This document shows positions 14,281-21,179 of a DNA stretch of 24,715 bases, in pieces (the stretch's first letter is position 1; every line of letters starts with the position of its first letter). Source of the DNA: a virus. The notes below the pieces were generated by a model. That model was not told the DNA's origin, ran no database searches, and worked only from the letters and a program-made list of their open reading frames with translations. The translations under genes and the position numbers were made by a program. The stretch spans positions 1 to 24,715 of IMG/VR virus record IMGVR_UViG_3300040801_002272, one strand, 5' to 3'.

Positions 14281-14400
14281 TTATACCCCGATTACGCCAA
14301 AGTACTGCAACAACTTAACCAGCAAAGCAGCTACTAATACTATACCGATAGCGATAGGCAGGTTTCTAGGGTCTCTGGTAGGGGGTGGGGTGTAGTTCAT
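14281..14400 (-). CDS. 39-residue membrane peptide
   Basis: An ATG at 14400 overlaps the stop of the upstream 59-codon gene as ATGA, and the frame ends at TAA 14281-14283. The protein has a polar, Pro-rich N-terminus (MNYTPPPTRDPRN) and one membrane helix to the end (LPIAIGIVLVAALLVKLLQY). Coupling and a clean transmembrane profile support it. It is the last gene of the leftward block, right beside the opposite-strand terminator. Function is unknown. Single-helix phage peptides often target host membrane proteins. Confidence 0.6.
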   Translation of the reverse strand: MNYTPPPTRDPRNLPIAIGIVLVAALLVKLLQYFGVIGV

Positions 14401-14576
14401 GGCTTAGTTGTTTTTTCCTTTAGCTTGGAGATAGCTAAACTTAAAGTTCTTTTATTTGCCTCATATACACCCTCTAAACTTTTAACATATTGCTGCACTT
14501 CAATAGGGCATGCTTTCAAAAGTTCTTTAACTAGCTTTGTGTCTATTTGTCTTACTTGAGGTTGTTTGTTGGTCAT
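14397..14576 (-). CDS. Small helical protein, 59 residues
   Basis: The ATG at 14576 lies 6 bases after the stop of the 83-residue gene upstream, and the frame ends with TGA in the ATGA junction with the next gene. The protein starts MTNKQPQVRQIDTKL and is almost all charged helix, ending KLKEKTTKP. No family is recognised. Spacing, coupling and strand agree with its neighbours. Confidence 0.6.
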   Translation of the reverse strand: MTNKQPQVRQIDTKLVKELLKACPIEVQQYVKSLEGVYEANKRTLSLAISKLKEKTTKP

Positions 14577-14582
14577 ATCTAA

Positions 14583-14834
14583 TTAGTTATTACAGTTATA
14601 CTCTTGGTTATTAAAAAGCCCATTAAGGCCGGTATAGTCAGGCTGTCCTTCAAACCGTTGGGTTTCGGGGTTATAATACCTAAAGCCTTGCATTAAAGAT
14701 TTGTTTAGGGTGCCGGCCGCAATACGGCGGTTTACTTCGGCTTGTATTTGCTGGCAGGTTTCGTAATCCTCAGCCGCTAAAGCTTCCCGGTGATTTATAG
14801 CCAGTAGCCATTCGTGCATTTTAGTTACGTCCAT
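14583..14834 (-). CDS. Small hypothetical protein
   Basis: The protein has 83 residues and is soluble. A helical N-terminal half (MHEWLLAINHREALAAEDYETCQQIQAEVNRRI) is followed by an Asn/Tyr-rich end (FRYYNPETQRFEGQPDY). The first half resembles a UvrB/UvrC-like helical hairpin pattern (AAEDYETCQQIQAEV), but that likeness is weak. The start at 14834 overlaps the previous gene by 14 bases. An alternative Met at residue 6 would lose almost nothing. Confidence 0.6.
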   Translation of the reverse strand: MDVTKMHEWLLAINHREALAAEDYETCQQIQAEVNRRIAAGTLNKSLMQGFRYYNPETQRFEGQPDYTGLNGLFNNQEYNCNN

Positions 14835-15123
14835 CTAGGTTACAAGTTTTAACTCCTGCAAATACCTCACCTTTAAATTCTTCCAGGCAAGGGGTTAAGA
14901 GGCGTTCAAAGTGTGCTTGAGCGGCGGCTTTGACTTCATCGGGCGTTAATGTATCTGAGTAATCATATATTAAATTACCTCCCATTTTAGTAACACGCAA
15001 AGAATAACCGTGTATGCCGCCCATATTTAACCATATCTCCATTCTTACTAAAGGAGTTTCAAACACCCAAAGCCTATCTTTGTCCTGCATGGCCTCTAAC
15101 TGCTTTATACTGTATAGTTTCAT
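14821..15123 (-). CDS. Small hypothetical protein
   Basis: The protein has 100 residues, with a mixed alpha/beta profile and no membrane segment or motif. It is the first gene after the structured intergenic region and overlaps the next gene by 14 bases. On the minus strand upstream there is a weak promoter match (TTG, 18 bases, then TATCTTGA). Confidence 0.6.
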   Translation of the reverse strand: MKLYSIKQLEAMQDKDRLWVFETPLVRMEIWLNMGGIHGYSLRVTKMGGNLIYDYSDTLTPDEVKAAAQAHFERLLTPCLEEFKGEVFAGVKTCNLDGRN

Positions 15124-15130
15124 AATCTTA

Positions 15131-15163
15131 TTTGATAGTTATTTGATAATCAAGATAATTTTA
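15131..15163 (+). promoter_or_regulatory. Candidate rightward Bacteroidota-type promoter
   Basis: TTTG at 15131-15134 and TAATTTTA at 15156-15163 are spaced 21 bases apart. The latter differs from the Bacteroidota -7 consensus TAnnTTTG only in the last base. The predicted start near 15170 lies just before two hairpins, the second of which has a T run. No coding frame lies downstream on that strand. Confidence 0.4.
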
Positions 15164-15169
15164 GTAAAT

Positions 15170-15304
15170 TAGCCTCAACTTATTTTAAACCTCCAAGGTT
15201 GAGGTGTAAACTAGATTCAATCTACGATTCATTTTGCTTTGACCGTCTTGGTATTTCAACCATGTACATTTAGTGCGGGAACACTAATTAGTACATGGTT
15301 TTTT
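15170..15304 (+). ncRNA. Candidate structured small RNA between convergent/leftward genes
   Basis: The 280-base gap 15124-15404 has no good open frame. Read rightward it holds a promoter candidate, a first hairpin (CCTCAACTT at 15173-15181 with AAGGTTGAGG at 15195-15204, one bulged G), an unpaired stretch, and a strong second hairpin followed by six T. All genes around it are leftward, so a rightward transcript here would be a free-standing RNA of about 135 bases. It might instead be a structured 3' end or a chance arrangement. No known RNA family is recognised. Confidence 0.42.
15258..15304 (+). terminator. Strong rightward terminator hairpin
   Basis: The outer stem AACCATGTAC / GTACATGGTT (10 bp) encloses an inner stem TTAGTG / CACTAA (6 bp) with a loop CGGGAA. 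A run of six T follows on the plus strand only. On the minus strand no U run follows, so it is directional. Confidence 0.75.
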
Positions 15305-15351
15305 ATGTTTATTTGAGTTGATTTGTAGTTCTTAATTGGGATAACAGCGAA

Positions 15352-15388
15352 TAAACCTAACCCTCCGGGTCGCTAAAGCTTAGGTTTA
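15352..15388 (-). other. Hairpin just past the helicase-methyltransferase gene
   Basis: TAAACCTAA and TTAGGTTTA form a perfect 9-bp stem whose loop contains a small CCC/GGG stem. It begins 16 bases after the stop on the minus strand. The minus-strand 3' flank (TTTATTCGC) has only a short U tract, so it is a weak terminator or an RNA end stabiliser. Confidence 0.5.
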
Positions 15389-15404
15389 CTCGCGCGTTAC
15401 TGAT

Positions 15405-17930
15405 TTACGCACTTTTCGGCGCAGGTTGATTAAATAAAGTAGGTACATTATGCTGCTTATACTCCGCCTCCCGGCAGTACATTACCCCGTCTTTCCAATA
15501 TAGCGGATTTAACTCAATTCCTATGCCGTAGCGGTTAGCCGGAATGCAACGGTACGGAACGCTCATTAGGCCGCCGAAGGGGTCAAGAACTACATCCCCC
15601 TCATTGCTGTAGCGGGTAATAGCCCGGTCAATTATATCGAACTGTAGCGGGCAAACGTGCTTTTCCTTCTTCTTACCGGCCTGGTTAGCATTTAGCGTAC
15701 GCATCCGGTTTACGTACCAAACCCATTCGCTTTTACTTTTTGGCTGTAGGGTCATAAACTTAGCACTTAGCTTGCCCATTTCGTCTAATTGCTCACTAAT
15801 CGCTAAATGTTGCTGGTAGTCGTAGCGCGTAGTTTCGCAATGCTTGCCCCAGGCTTTGCCTATCTGGCTCAAGTCCAGCTTACGCAGCTCCTCGGGTTTA
15901 AGTAGCCGTTCGCCGCTGGTCAGCCATTCGGCGTGGGCATCCAACTGCCACCGGCCGCGTGTGTAGGTTTCTTTACTTTTTACGACCGGCACGTCGGCGT
16001 AAGCGTTGCTTTGGTCAGTCGGTGCCTTACGGAATACTAACAGGTATTCCGGGGAGCCGCACCCCATCTTAGTACCATCCTTGCATTGCTCAGTCCACCC
16101 CAGGCGGTAGGTCTGGTTATTTTCAGCCACCACGTCGGTAGGGATAAAGTGTTTACCTAGCAGGTGAAAGCCGTGCTTTTCAAAGGCCGCCACCGTTTGG
16201 CCGCTGAAGTCAATCAGGCTGGTAAATCCTACCCCGTTCTGGTAGCTAAACCGGATCCTGTCTTTAACGTGGATAGCCGCCACCCGGCCGGGCTGTAGTA
16301 CTCGCAGTAGTTCAGGTATAAGAAAGCCTAGCTGTTCAAAAAACCCTTCGTTACCGTCGTTGTGGCCCATGTCGTTATAACTCTCGCAGTATTCGTACTG
16401 GTCTGAAAACGGAATACTGGTTAGCACCATCCCTACGGAATTATCCGCCATGTCCATAACTTCCGGCACGCAATCATTATGCACGGCTTTCCAGCCCTGG
16501 CCGCTTTGCTGCTGACGTTCCACGCCAATACTTCGTTTAAGTTCAGTAGTTGAGGCGGCCGAGCTTAGGCCGTACTTTTTAATAATTTCGCTCATTTGAT
16601 TAGTCATTTCGTTATGTCGCGCCCACTTCGCTAGGAGAACTTTTAGTATTTCATCTTCCGCGTCGCTGTAGATTATATCAATCTCCACCTGTTCGGGCTG
16701 CAAGAACCGGTATATGCGGTGCACCGCCTGTATGAAGTCTTTGAACCGGTAATCTATCCCTACAAATACAGCCCGGTGGCAATGGCGCTGGAAGTTACAG
16801 CCGCTGCCGGCTATCTCCGGTTTAGTACTTAAGTACTGAAAATCGCCCACCTTAAAGCCTACCATATTACGTTCGCGCTCTAGCCAGTTCTGGCTACCAA
16901 ATACGCTAACTGATTTGGGTACCAGTTTGGAAATAGCCTTGCGCTCATCTTCCAGGTGGTGCCACAGTAAAAAGTGCTTTTCCGGTTCAGCCTGTATAAT
17001 TTCCTGCATTTTGGCTAAACGCGCGCCCATAGAGGCGCGCTTTTCCTTAGCCGCCGCCGGTAGGCTCTTGCTGGGGTCGCTGAACATCTTAACATTTCCG
17101 TCGCGGTCGTAACCAATCGGCCTTTCCTCTACCGTTACGCGGTGGTAATTTACTTTCAGGGGCGGCAGGTCGTAGCCTTCGTCGGAGTACCCTAAATCAG
17201 AAGGTTTCTGAATAATCAGCATCCAGCTACGTACCCAAAGCCAGAACTCTTTCTCTTTATGGGGGTATAGGGTAAGCTCACCGGCCTTCTGGCTGTTACG
17301 CTGGAAGAAGCGCGTAAGGGCCTGCCCCCGGTCCATTACGCCTAAGAACTGGGCGTAGTTCAGCAGTTCGGTGTACTCGTTCGGGGCCGGGGTGGCAGTG
17401 GCAATGTAGCGGTACGGCACGGCCGCAAACGCGCTTAGTATGTAGTCGGTGGTTTGGGTGTCCAGGTTGCGGATAATGTCGCCCTCGTCAAAACTCACAC
17501 CGCCGAAGTAGGAGGGGTCAAACTTACCCATCCGGATGCGCTCGTAATTGGTCAGGAATATAACGCCCTCGTTAAGGTTATAAATCTGCTTCACCTCGGC
17601 CATTTCCTGCACGTAGTGTACCTGTCTGATTAAGCCTAACAGCTCGGCATCGTCTTGGAACTCGTCAGCCACCGAAAGCGGTAGGCCTATAAGGAAGGGC
17701 TTACCGGTTTCAGCCCATACGTGGCGGGCTATTTCAAGCTGCATAACAGTTTTGCCTAAACCGAAGCTTGCGCCTATAGCGCGGCGGCCGCCCTCTAAGC
17801 ACCACTGCACTATATCGCGCTGGTGGGGCTTTAAAATAGGGTTTATTTCACCCTTAAAATTAAACCCGTAAGCCGGGGTTTGTATAATTTTGGACTCTAA
17901 AAAAGCTTGGTATTTATCTTGCTTAGTCAT
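15405..17930 (-). CDS. SF2 helicase fused to DNA methyltransferase
   Basis: The protein has 841 residues. Residues 30-430 are an SF2/SNF2-like helicase: Walker A SFGLGKT at 55-61, motif II SFDEGD at 146-151 (DEGD rather than DEAH), motif III TATPAPNEY at 178-186, and motif VI QAVHRIYR at 401-408. Residues 475-825 are an amino-methyltransferase: motif IV TSIPFSDQY at 504-512 and motif I VVLDPFGG at 780-787, so the order is beta-type. The core SIPF departs from the usual (D/N/S)PP(Y/F). Long single-chain helicase-methyltransferases are known in phages and are thought to modify DNA while moving along it. The start overlaps the m5C methyltransferase stop by 8 bases. A type I-like restriction role is unlikely because no nuclease motif is seen. 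Confidence 0.85.
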   Translation of the reverse strand: MTKQDKYQAFLESKIIQTPAYGFNFKGEINPILKPHQRDIVQWCLEGGRRAIGASFGLGKTVMQLEIARHVWAETGKPFLIGLPLSVADEFQDDAELLGLIRQVHYVQEMAEVKQIYNLNEGVIFLTNYERIRMGKFDPSYFGGVSFDEGDIIRNLDTQTTDYILSAFAAVPYRYIATATPAPNEYTELLNYAQFLGVMDRGQALTRFFQRNSQKAGELTLYPHKEKEFWLWVRSWMLIIQKPSDLGYSDEGYDLPPLKVNYHRVTVEERPIGYDRDGNVKMFSDPSKSLPAAAKEKRASMGARLAKMQEIIQAEPEKHFLLWHHLEDERKAISKLVPKSVSVFGSQNWLERERNMVGFKVGDFQYLSTKPEIAGSGCNFQRHCHRAVFVGIDYRFKDFIQAVHRIYRFLQPEQVEIDIIYSDAEDEILKVLLAKWARHNEMTNQMSEIIKKYGLSSAASTTELKRSIGVERQQQSGQGWKAVHNDCVPEVMDMADNSVGMVLTSIPFSDQYEYCESYNDMGHNDGNEGFFEQLGFLIPELLRVLQPGRVAAIHVKDRIRFSYQNGVGFTSLIDFSGQTVAAFEKHGFHLLGKHFIPTDVVAENNQTYRLGWTEQCKDGTKMGCGSPEYLLVFRKAPTDQSNAYADVPVVKSKETYTRGRWQLDAHAEWLTSGERLLKPEELRKLDLSQIGKAWGKHCETTRYDYQQHLAISEQLDEMGKLSAKFMTLQPKSKSEWVWYVNRMRTLNANQAGKKKEKHVCPLQFDIIDRAITRYSNEGDVVLDPFGGLMSVPYRCIPANRYGIGIELNPLYWKDGVMYCREAEYKQHNVPTLFNQPAPKSA

Positions 17931-18909
17931 TGGGTTTTTGGTTAAAAAGTTGGGTTAATTCGTATTGGTTAATAGCTTGGAATATCTGGTAAGCTACTTG
18001 GGGAACTATGGCGTTACCGTACCCTTTCAGGCTTTCGTTTCGCCACTTTGAAAAGGTAATTCCGTCCAATTCGGCGGAAACCCCATCATTTCCGCCACAA
18101 ACCGGGGGTTGAGTTGGCCAGTTTTGCCATTGTCTACCAGAAAACCCGGCACTGAACCTCTGCCCTTCCGGCTTGCCGGTAGCGTAGCATTCTTGCCGTC
18201 CTGTGCTGTCGGCGTTGGAATAAGACCGTATTCCGGCCTTTTGCTGCTGTGGTACTTTGCCTGTACAAAATCCTGATAGGTTACCATGCTGCTGGTTGGC
18301 GTGGGTGCTAATCCCGACGCTACCACATCGCTCAGTTTTGGATAATAAGTTTTTCCACTTTTTCGTCTGATTCGCCTGTTCTCGTCCAGCTTTTTGGCGC
18401 CGCTCTTGACGTCGGAACTTATAGGCGTGGGCAACAAACCAGACCCTTTCCCTTTTGTGCGGGGCGTTGAGGCCGCAAGCTGGAAGTACAAACGGTTGTA
18501 CCTCGTACCCTTCAACCTCCAGATCAGCCTGCACCTGCTCGAATACCAAGCCCCTGTTCCAACTAAGTATTCCAGAAACGTTTTCACCCACAACCCACGC
18601 CGGTTGAACTTCGCGAATTGCTCTAAGCATTTCCGGCCAGAGGTGGCGGTCATCTTCCGTTCCTTTTCGTTGCCCGGCAACGCTGTAGGGCTGGCAGGGG
18701 AAACCTCCGGAAATAACGTCAACGGTTCCCCAGTATGGTGTGAAGTCTGTTTTTTTGATATCGTCATGGCTGATAGCATTAGGCCAGTAGTAGGCTAGTA
18801 TTTGGCGGCAGAATTGATTTATTTCGCAGTGGGCTACATTGTTCCACCCGGCGGCTTCGGCGGCTAAATCAAAGCCTCCTATACCACTGAATAGGCTTAG
18901 GTGATTCAT
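17923..18909 (-). CDS. dcm: Cytosine-C5 DNA methyltransferase
   Basis: The protein has 328 residues and all core m5C motifs: I LFSGIGGFD (6-14), IV GGFPCQPYS with catalytic C72, VI ENVSG (109-113), VIII KRERVWFVA (152-160), and X GYGNAIVPQVAYQIFQAI (296-313). The target-recognition region (165-265) is short and Gln/Ser-rich, with repeated HAN/NAD-type steps. A typical motif IX is not evident in this frame. The enzyme transfers a methyl group to cytosine C5 in a target that cannot be read from sequence. It has no cognate nuclease beside it, although a PD-(D/E)XK nuclease gene is two genes away. A second 250-codon frame lies wholly inside it. It overlaps the helicase-methyltransferase by 8 bases. 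Confidence 0.92.
   Translation of the reverse strand: MNHLSLFSGIGGFDLAAEAAGWNNVAHCEINQFCRQILAYYWPNAISHDDIKKTDFTPYWGTVDVISGGFPCQPYSVAGQRKGTEDDRHLWPEMLRAIREVQPAWVVGENVSGILSWNRGLVFEQVQADLEVEGYEVQPFVLPACGLNAPHKRERVWFVAHAYKFRRQERRQKAGREQANQTKKWKNLLSKTERCGSVGISTHANQQHGNLSGFCTGKVPQQQKAGIRSYSNADSTGRQECYATGKPEGQRFSAGFSGRQWQNWPTQPPVCGGNDGVSAELDGITFSKWRNESLKGYGNAIVPQVAYQIFQAINQYELTQLFNQKPND
18027..18779 (-). CDS. Overlapping ORF inside dcm (LPTP-repeat protein)
   Basis: A 250-codon frame, in another frame of the same strand, lies entirely inside the m5C methyltransferase gene. Its product has SGRKCLEQF near 47-55, LPTPISSD (116-123), APTPTSS (158-164) and IPTPTAQD (187-194) repeats, and ends LNPRFVAEMMGFPPNWTELPF (223-243). 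I recall many phage and prophage proteins with LPTPTxxD repeats and this ending. They are usually called hypothetical or methyltransferase-like. The ending resembles the m5C motif IX pattern (L..RE...LMGFP). The dcm frame is intact from motif I to X, so this is not a frameshift remnant. Whether it is translated is unknown. Starts at 18779, 18767 or 18653 are possible. Confidence 0.45.
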   Translation of the reverse strand: MLSAMTISKKQTSHHTGEPLTLFPEVSPASPTALPGNEKERKMTATSGRKCLEQFAKFNRRGLWVKTFLEYLVGTGAWYSSRCRLIWRLKGTRYNRLYFQLAASTPRTKGKGSGLLPTPISSDVKSGAKKLDENRRIRRKSGKTYYPKLSDVVASGLAPTPTSSMVTYQDFVQAKYHSSKRPEYGLIPTPTAQDGKNATLPASRKGRGSVPGFLVDNGKTGQLNPRFVAEMMGFPPNWTELPFQSGETKA

Positions 18910-18913
18910 AAGG

Positions 18914-19402
18914 TTAGATCCTCGCGGCCTGATCGTATGGGTTGCGGATGCGGATGCGCTGACCGGTTAGCTTATGCTCAAAATAAGCCCATTTGCTGGT
19001 TTCGCTGAACGCGGCCAGCGTCCATTCGTTCGGGTTCTGGTTTACCGGGTCCAGCCCCGCAGGCGGCGGGTTTCCGTCTTGTTGCCCGCTATGGTTTGGG
19101 CTACTAACGGCCCGGTCATAAGTAGGGGGATTTCCTTTAATTTTGGTTGTAATTTGGTGTTCATGGTAGTTATGTTTGGGGTTAATTCTTACTTGTAAAT
19201 AATCGCTGCTTAATTCTATCCAGGGCGTAAAGCCGTTACCAAGTAGCCAGCGTAGGGCAGATATAAATTTTCCAGGGTCCTTACTGGTTTCGTCTATCCA
19301 GTGGGTACGGGGGCGGCGGGCGGTTTCCGCTAAATCTCGTTCGTCTAGTAGCCAGCCGCACACCCGGTTCAGGTAATCGTAATTCAGGTTGGGGCTTTCC
19401 AT
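18914..19402 (-). CDS. Hypothetical protein
   Basis: The protein has 162 residues. The N-terminal half is helical (LNRVCGWLLDERDLAETAR, then KFISALRWLLGNGF). A Pro/Gly/Asn-rich linker (GNPPPAGLDPVNQNPN) leads to a short beta-rich end (KWAYFEHKLTGQRIRIRNP). No family is recognised. It overlaps the nuclease gene by 19 bases and is 4 bases from the m5C methyltransferase start, so it belongs to the DNA-processing operon. A role as partner of either neighbour is possible but not supported by motifs. Confidence 0.6.
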   Translation of the reverse strand: MESPNLNYDYLNRVCGWLLDERDLAETARRPRTHWIDETSKDPGKFISALRWLLGNGFTPWIELSSDYLQVRINPKHNYHEHQITTKIKGNPPTYDRAVSSPNHSGQQDGNPPPAGLDPVNQNPNEWTLAAFSETSKWAYFEHKLTGQRIRIRNPYDQAARI

Positions 19403-20025
19403 ATCGCATCCTCAAGAAGTTGCATTACGCGCGTGGTCTGCTTGTTAATCTGCCGGGGCGTGCAGCGTAGCACCCGCCAGCCTAAGAGCGTGGCGGTGTT
19501 GTACTTTTCCATGTCAGCCAAGAACCCTTTAGGCTGGGTATGCCGCCCGCCGCTGTGTACGCCGCCTTCTACCTCCAGGGCTATTCGGTGTTCCGGGATA
19601 GCCAGGTCAAGCTTCCAGCGGCGCGTAGGGTGAAACCGGTGCTCGGCTACGACCGCTACACCCAGCTCCTGGCTGAACAGCTTGGCGTAGTAGCGGGTAT
19701 TGGTTTCAGGTTGGGGTAGCTTGGTTTTAGCGACCTTGCCTTTACCAGCCTTAGCCCTACCACCACCGGCGGTACGCTTACCGGCCTTACCAGCCTTACC
19801 CCCCTTAGCCGGTAATTTACCACTACCCCCGTATAGGGGGTTAGGGGGGTGGGTTGTATACCCCCCTTTAGGGGGGGATATACAAACCCCCCCACCGTTG
19901 TACCCCTTAGTAGGGTTATTAGGGGTAGTACGGAAATCTATTTCCGTAGCAGGGGTAAAATAGCCCGTTAGCGGGGCGATGCTTTCAGGTAAGGTGTTTG
20001 TACTATATAGGGTATTAAAGTTCAT
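19384..20025 (-). CDS. PD-(D/E)XK endonuclease with low-complexity linker
   Basis: The protein has 213 residues. The C-terminal half (about 105-213) fits a small phage endonuclease type: YYAKLFSQELG, then EHRFHPTRRWKLDLAIP with D140, ALEVEGG with E151 and E153, a following GGRHTQPKGF, and KYNTATLLGWRVLRCTP. Residues D140 and E151-V-E153 are the likely PD-(D/E)XK metal site. Proteins of this type are usually found in phage replication or recombination modules and may cut branched DNA. Residues 41-100 are a Gly/Lys/Pro-rich linker encoded by a palindromic G/C-run element (19844-19893). Vsr-like repair linked to the nearby dcm is an alternative. Confidence 0.75.
   Translation of the reverse strand: MNFNTLYSTNTLPESIAPLTGYFTPATEIDFRTTPNNPTKGYNGGGVCISPPKGGYTTHPPNPLYGGSGKLPAKGGKAGKAGKRTAGGGRAKAGKGKVAKTKLPQPETNTRYYAKLFSQELGVAVVAEHRFHPTRRWKLDLAIPEHRIALEVEGGVHSGGRHTQPKGFLADMEKYNTATLLGWRVLRCTPRQINKQTTRVMQLLEDAIWKAPT
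19844..19893. repeat. 50-bp imperfect palindrome of G and C runs inside the nuclease gene
   Basis: The left arm at 19844-19866 (six G, TGGG, TTGTATA, six C) and the right arm at 19871-19893 (seven G, ATATACAAA, seven C) are nearly inverted copies around TTTA. Flanking G-runs at 19836-19853 also suit a quadruplex. It codes for ISPPKGGYTTHPPN in the nuclease linker, like in-frame insertions of REP-type repeats seen in other bacteria. Confidence 0.8.
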
Positions 20026-20043
20026 TACAATTAATGTTAATAG

Positions 20044-21177
20044 TTAAAATGGGGTATATTTATTGATGTTCGACCCTAACCAGTAGCGCACATCGGCACT
20101 GTTGGTTCCCGGCCCCCGGTTAGTCCGTAGCAGGGCGGCCCCTAGTAGCCGGTTGCTGGCATCCTGCCGCAGGCTGTCGTAGGCTACCTCCGGTTTTAGC
20201 GTGTCGCGTAAGCCGTCCAGTACCTGCTGCCACTTGAAGGGCTTTTGGCCGTTGTGGGCGTAGAGGGTTTTAAGGGCGCGGGTTAGTTCCTCATCGTTGA
20301 CATCGTCCAACCCCCGTTTCTTAGGCCGCCCGGCCTTACCCTTTTTAGGGTCGGGGATTTCGTACTCGCTGTCAATTTCCAGGCTTAAATCGCCGCGCTG
20401 CCGAATGCCGAAAGCGGCAAAGGGTTTATCTCGCATATCACCGGGGCTTACCAGGCTCCATTCCGGCGCGTGTTCCGGCTTTTCCGTCCTGAATACGCTC
20501 TCTACCTTGTTTACCAGTTCGGTGCCTATATGACCGCGCGCGCTGGCGTTGTGCTTGTTTTCGTGCAGTACCAGGCTTATATGGCAGTCGTATTCGGTAC
20601 TCCAGCGCATCAGCTTGGTTATTACCTCGCTGCATTCGCCCATGTCGTTAATGTCGGTTAGCAGGTCGCGGACCCCGTCCACCAAAGCCCAGCCGGGGCG
20701 GTGTTCTTTCAGCCCGGCCTCTACCATTTGCAGTCGTTCCTGCGGCCCCCACTCCCGCAGGCGGTAGGCTTCCAGTCCGGGCGGGTTGGTCTTTAAACCA
20801 AACCCGGCCAATGCCACGGCCCTTTCTAAAAACTTCTGGTTATGCCAGGCCCCCTGTTCAGTGTCAAAAGCTACTACCGGACGGGTGCGGGGAAGGTGGC
20901 ACTGTACGCCGAATACGTCGGCTCCTTCCTCTACCAAAGCCGCCGCCAGCATCAGGCAGCAAACCAGGCTTTTCCGGCTTTTAGCCTTACCTAGCATTAG
21001 GCTTAGGTTGCCCCGCGTGGCCACGTTCACCGGGCGGCCATCAACGGCAAAACTGAACGCTACCGGCGGGGCCTCGATAGGCTGGCTTAAATCAACCCGG
21101 CTATCTTTTAGGGCCTGTAGCGGGTCAAACTTAGGTCGCAGGGGGCTTACTTCAAGGTTAAATCTAGGTTCTATCAT
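20044..21177 (-). CDS. RecA-fold (AAA_25/RepA-like) replication ATPase
   Basis: The protein has 377 residues. The RecA-like core has Walker A GKAKSRKS at 63-70, FDTEQ at 104-108, Walker B ALVDGVRDL at 164-172 and a sensor strand LVLHENK at 202-208. This matches the RepA/AAA_25 family of hexameric replicative helicase-like ATPases. The C-terminal 100 residues include KKGKAGRPKKRG and a winged-helix-like end. It sits between the nuclease and the primase, as expected for a replication module, and probably unwinds DNA or loads other proteins. It starts 2 bases after the primase stop. Confidence 0.83.
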   Translation of the reverse strand: MIEPRFNLEVSPLRPKFDPLQALKDSRVDLSQPIEAPPVAFSFAVDGRPVNVATRGNLSLMLGKAKSRKSLVCCLMLAAALVEEGADVFGVQCHLPRTRPVVAFDTEQGAWHNQKFLERAVALAGFGLKTNPPGLEAYRLREWGPQERLQMVEAGLKEHRPGWALVDGVRDLLTDINDMGECSEVITKLMRWSTEYDCHISLVLHENKHNASARGHIGTELVNKVESVFRTEKPEHAPEWSLVSPGDMRDKPFAAFGIRQRGDLSLEIDSEYEIPDPKKGKAGRPKKRGLDDVNDEELTRALKTLYAHNGQKPFKWQQVLDGLRDTLKPEVAYDSLRQDASNRLLGAALLRTNRGPGTNSADVRYWLGSNINKYTPF

Positions 21178-21179
21178 GG

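Noticed and set aside
14583-14834. UvrB/UvrC-like interaction domain in the 83-residue protein
   Set aside because: Only a short helical stretch is similar, with no diagnostic residues.
15258-15304. The long hairpin as terminator of the leftward helicase-methyltransferase gene
   Set aside because: The T run follows only on the plus strand. In the leftward direction the hairpin is followed by GAAATACC.
15124-15404. tRNA gene or attachment site in the intergenic region
   Set aside because: No cloverleaf, CCA end or TPsiC-like arm can be formed, and the hairpins do not match tRNA spacing.
18394-18798. Rightward 134-codon frame inside the m5C methyltransferase gene
   Set aside because: It is antisense, has no motif, and lies in a region where long open frames arise because two leftward frames are already open.
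19700-19963. Rightward Pro/Leu-rich frame of 87 codons
   Set aside because: Its composition is the antisense of the Gly/Lys-rich nuclease linker and its G/C-run palindrome.
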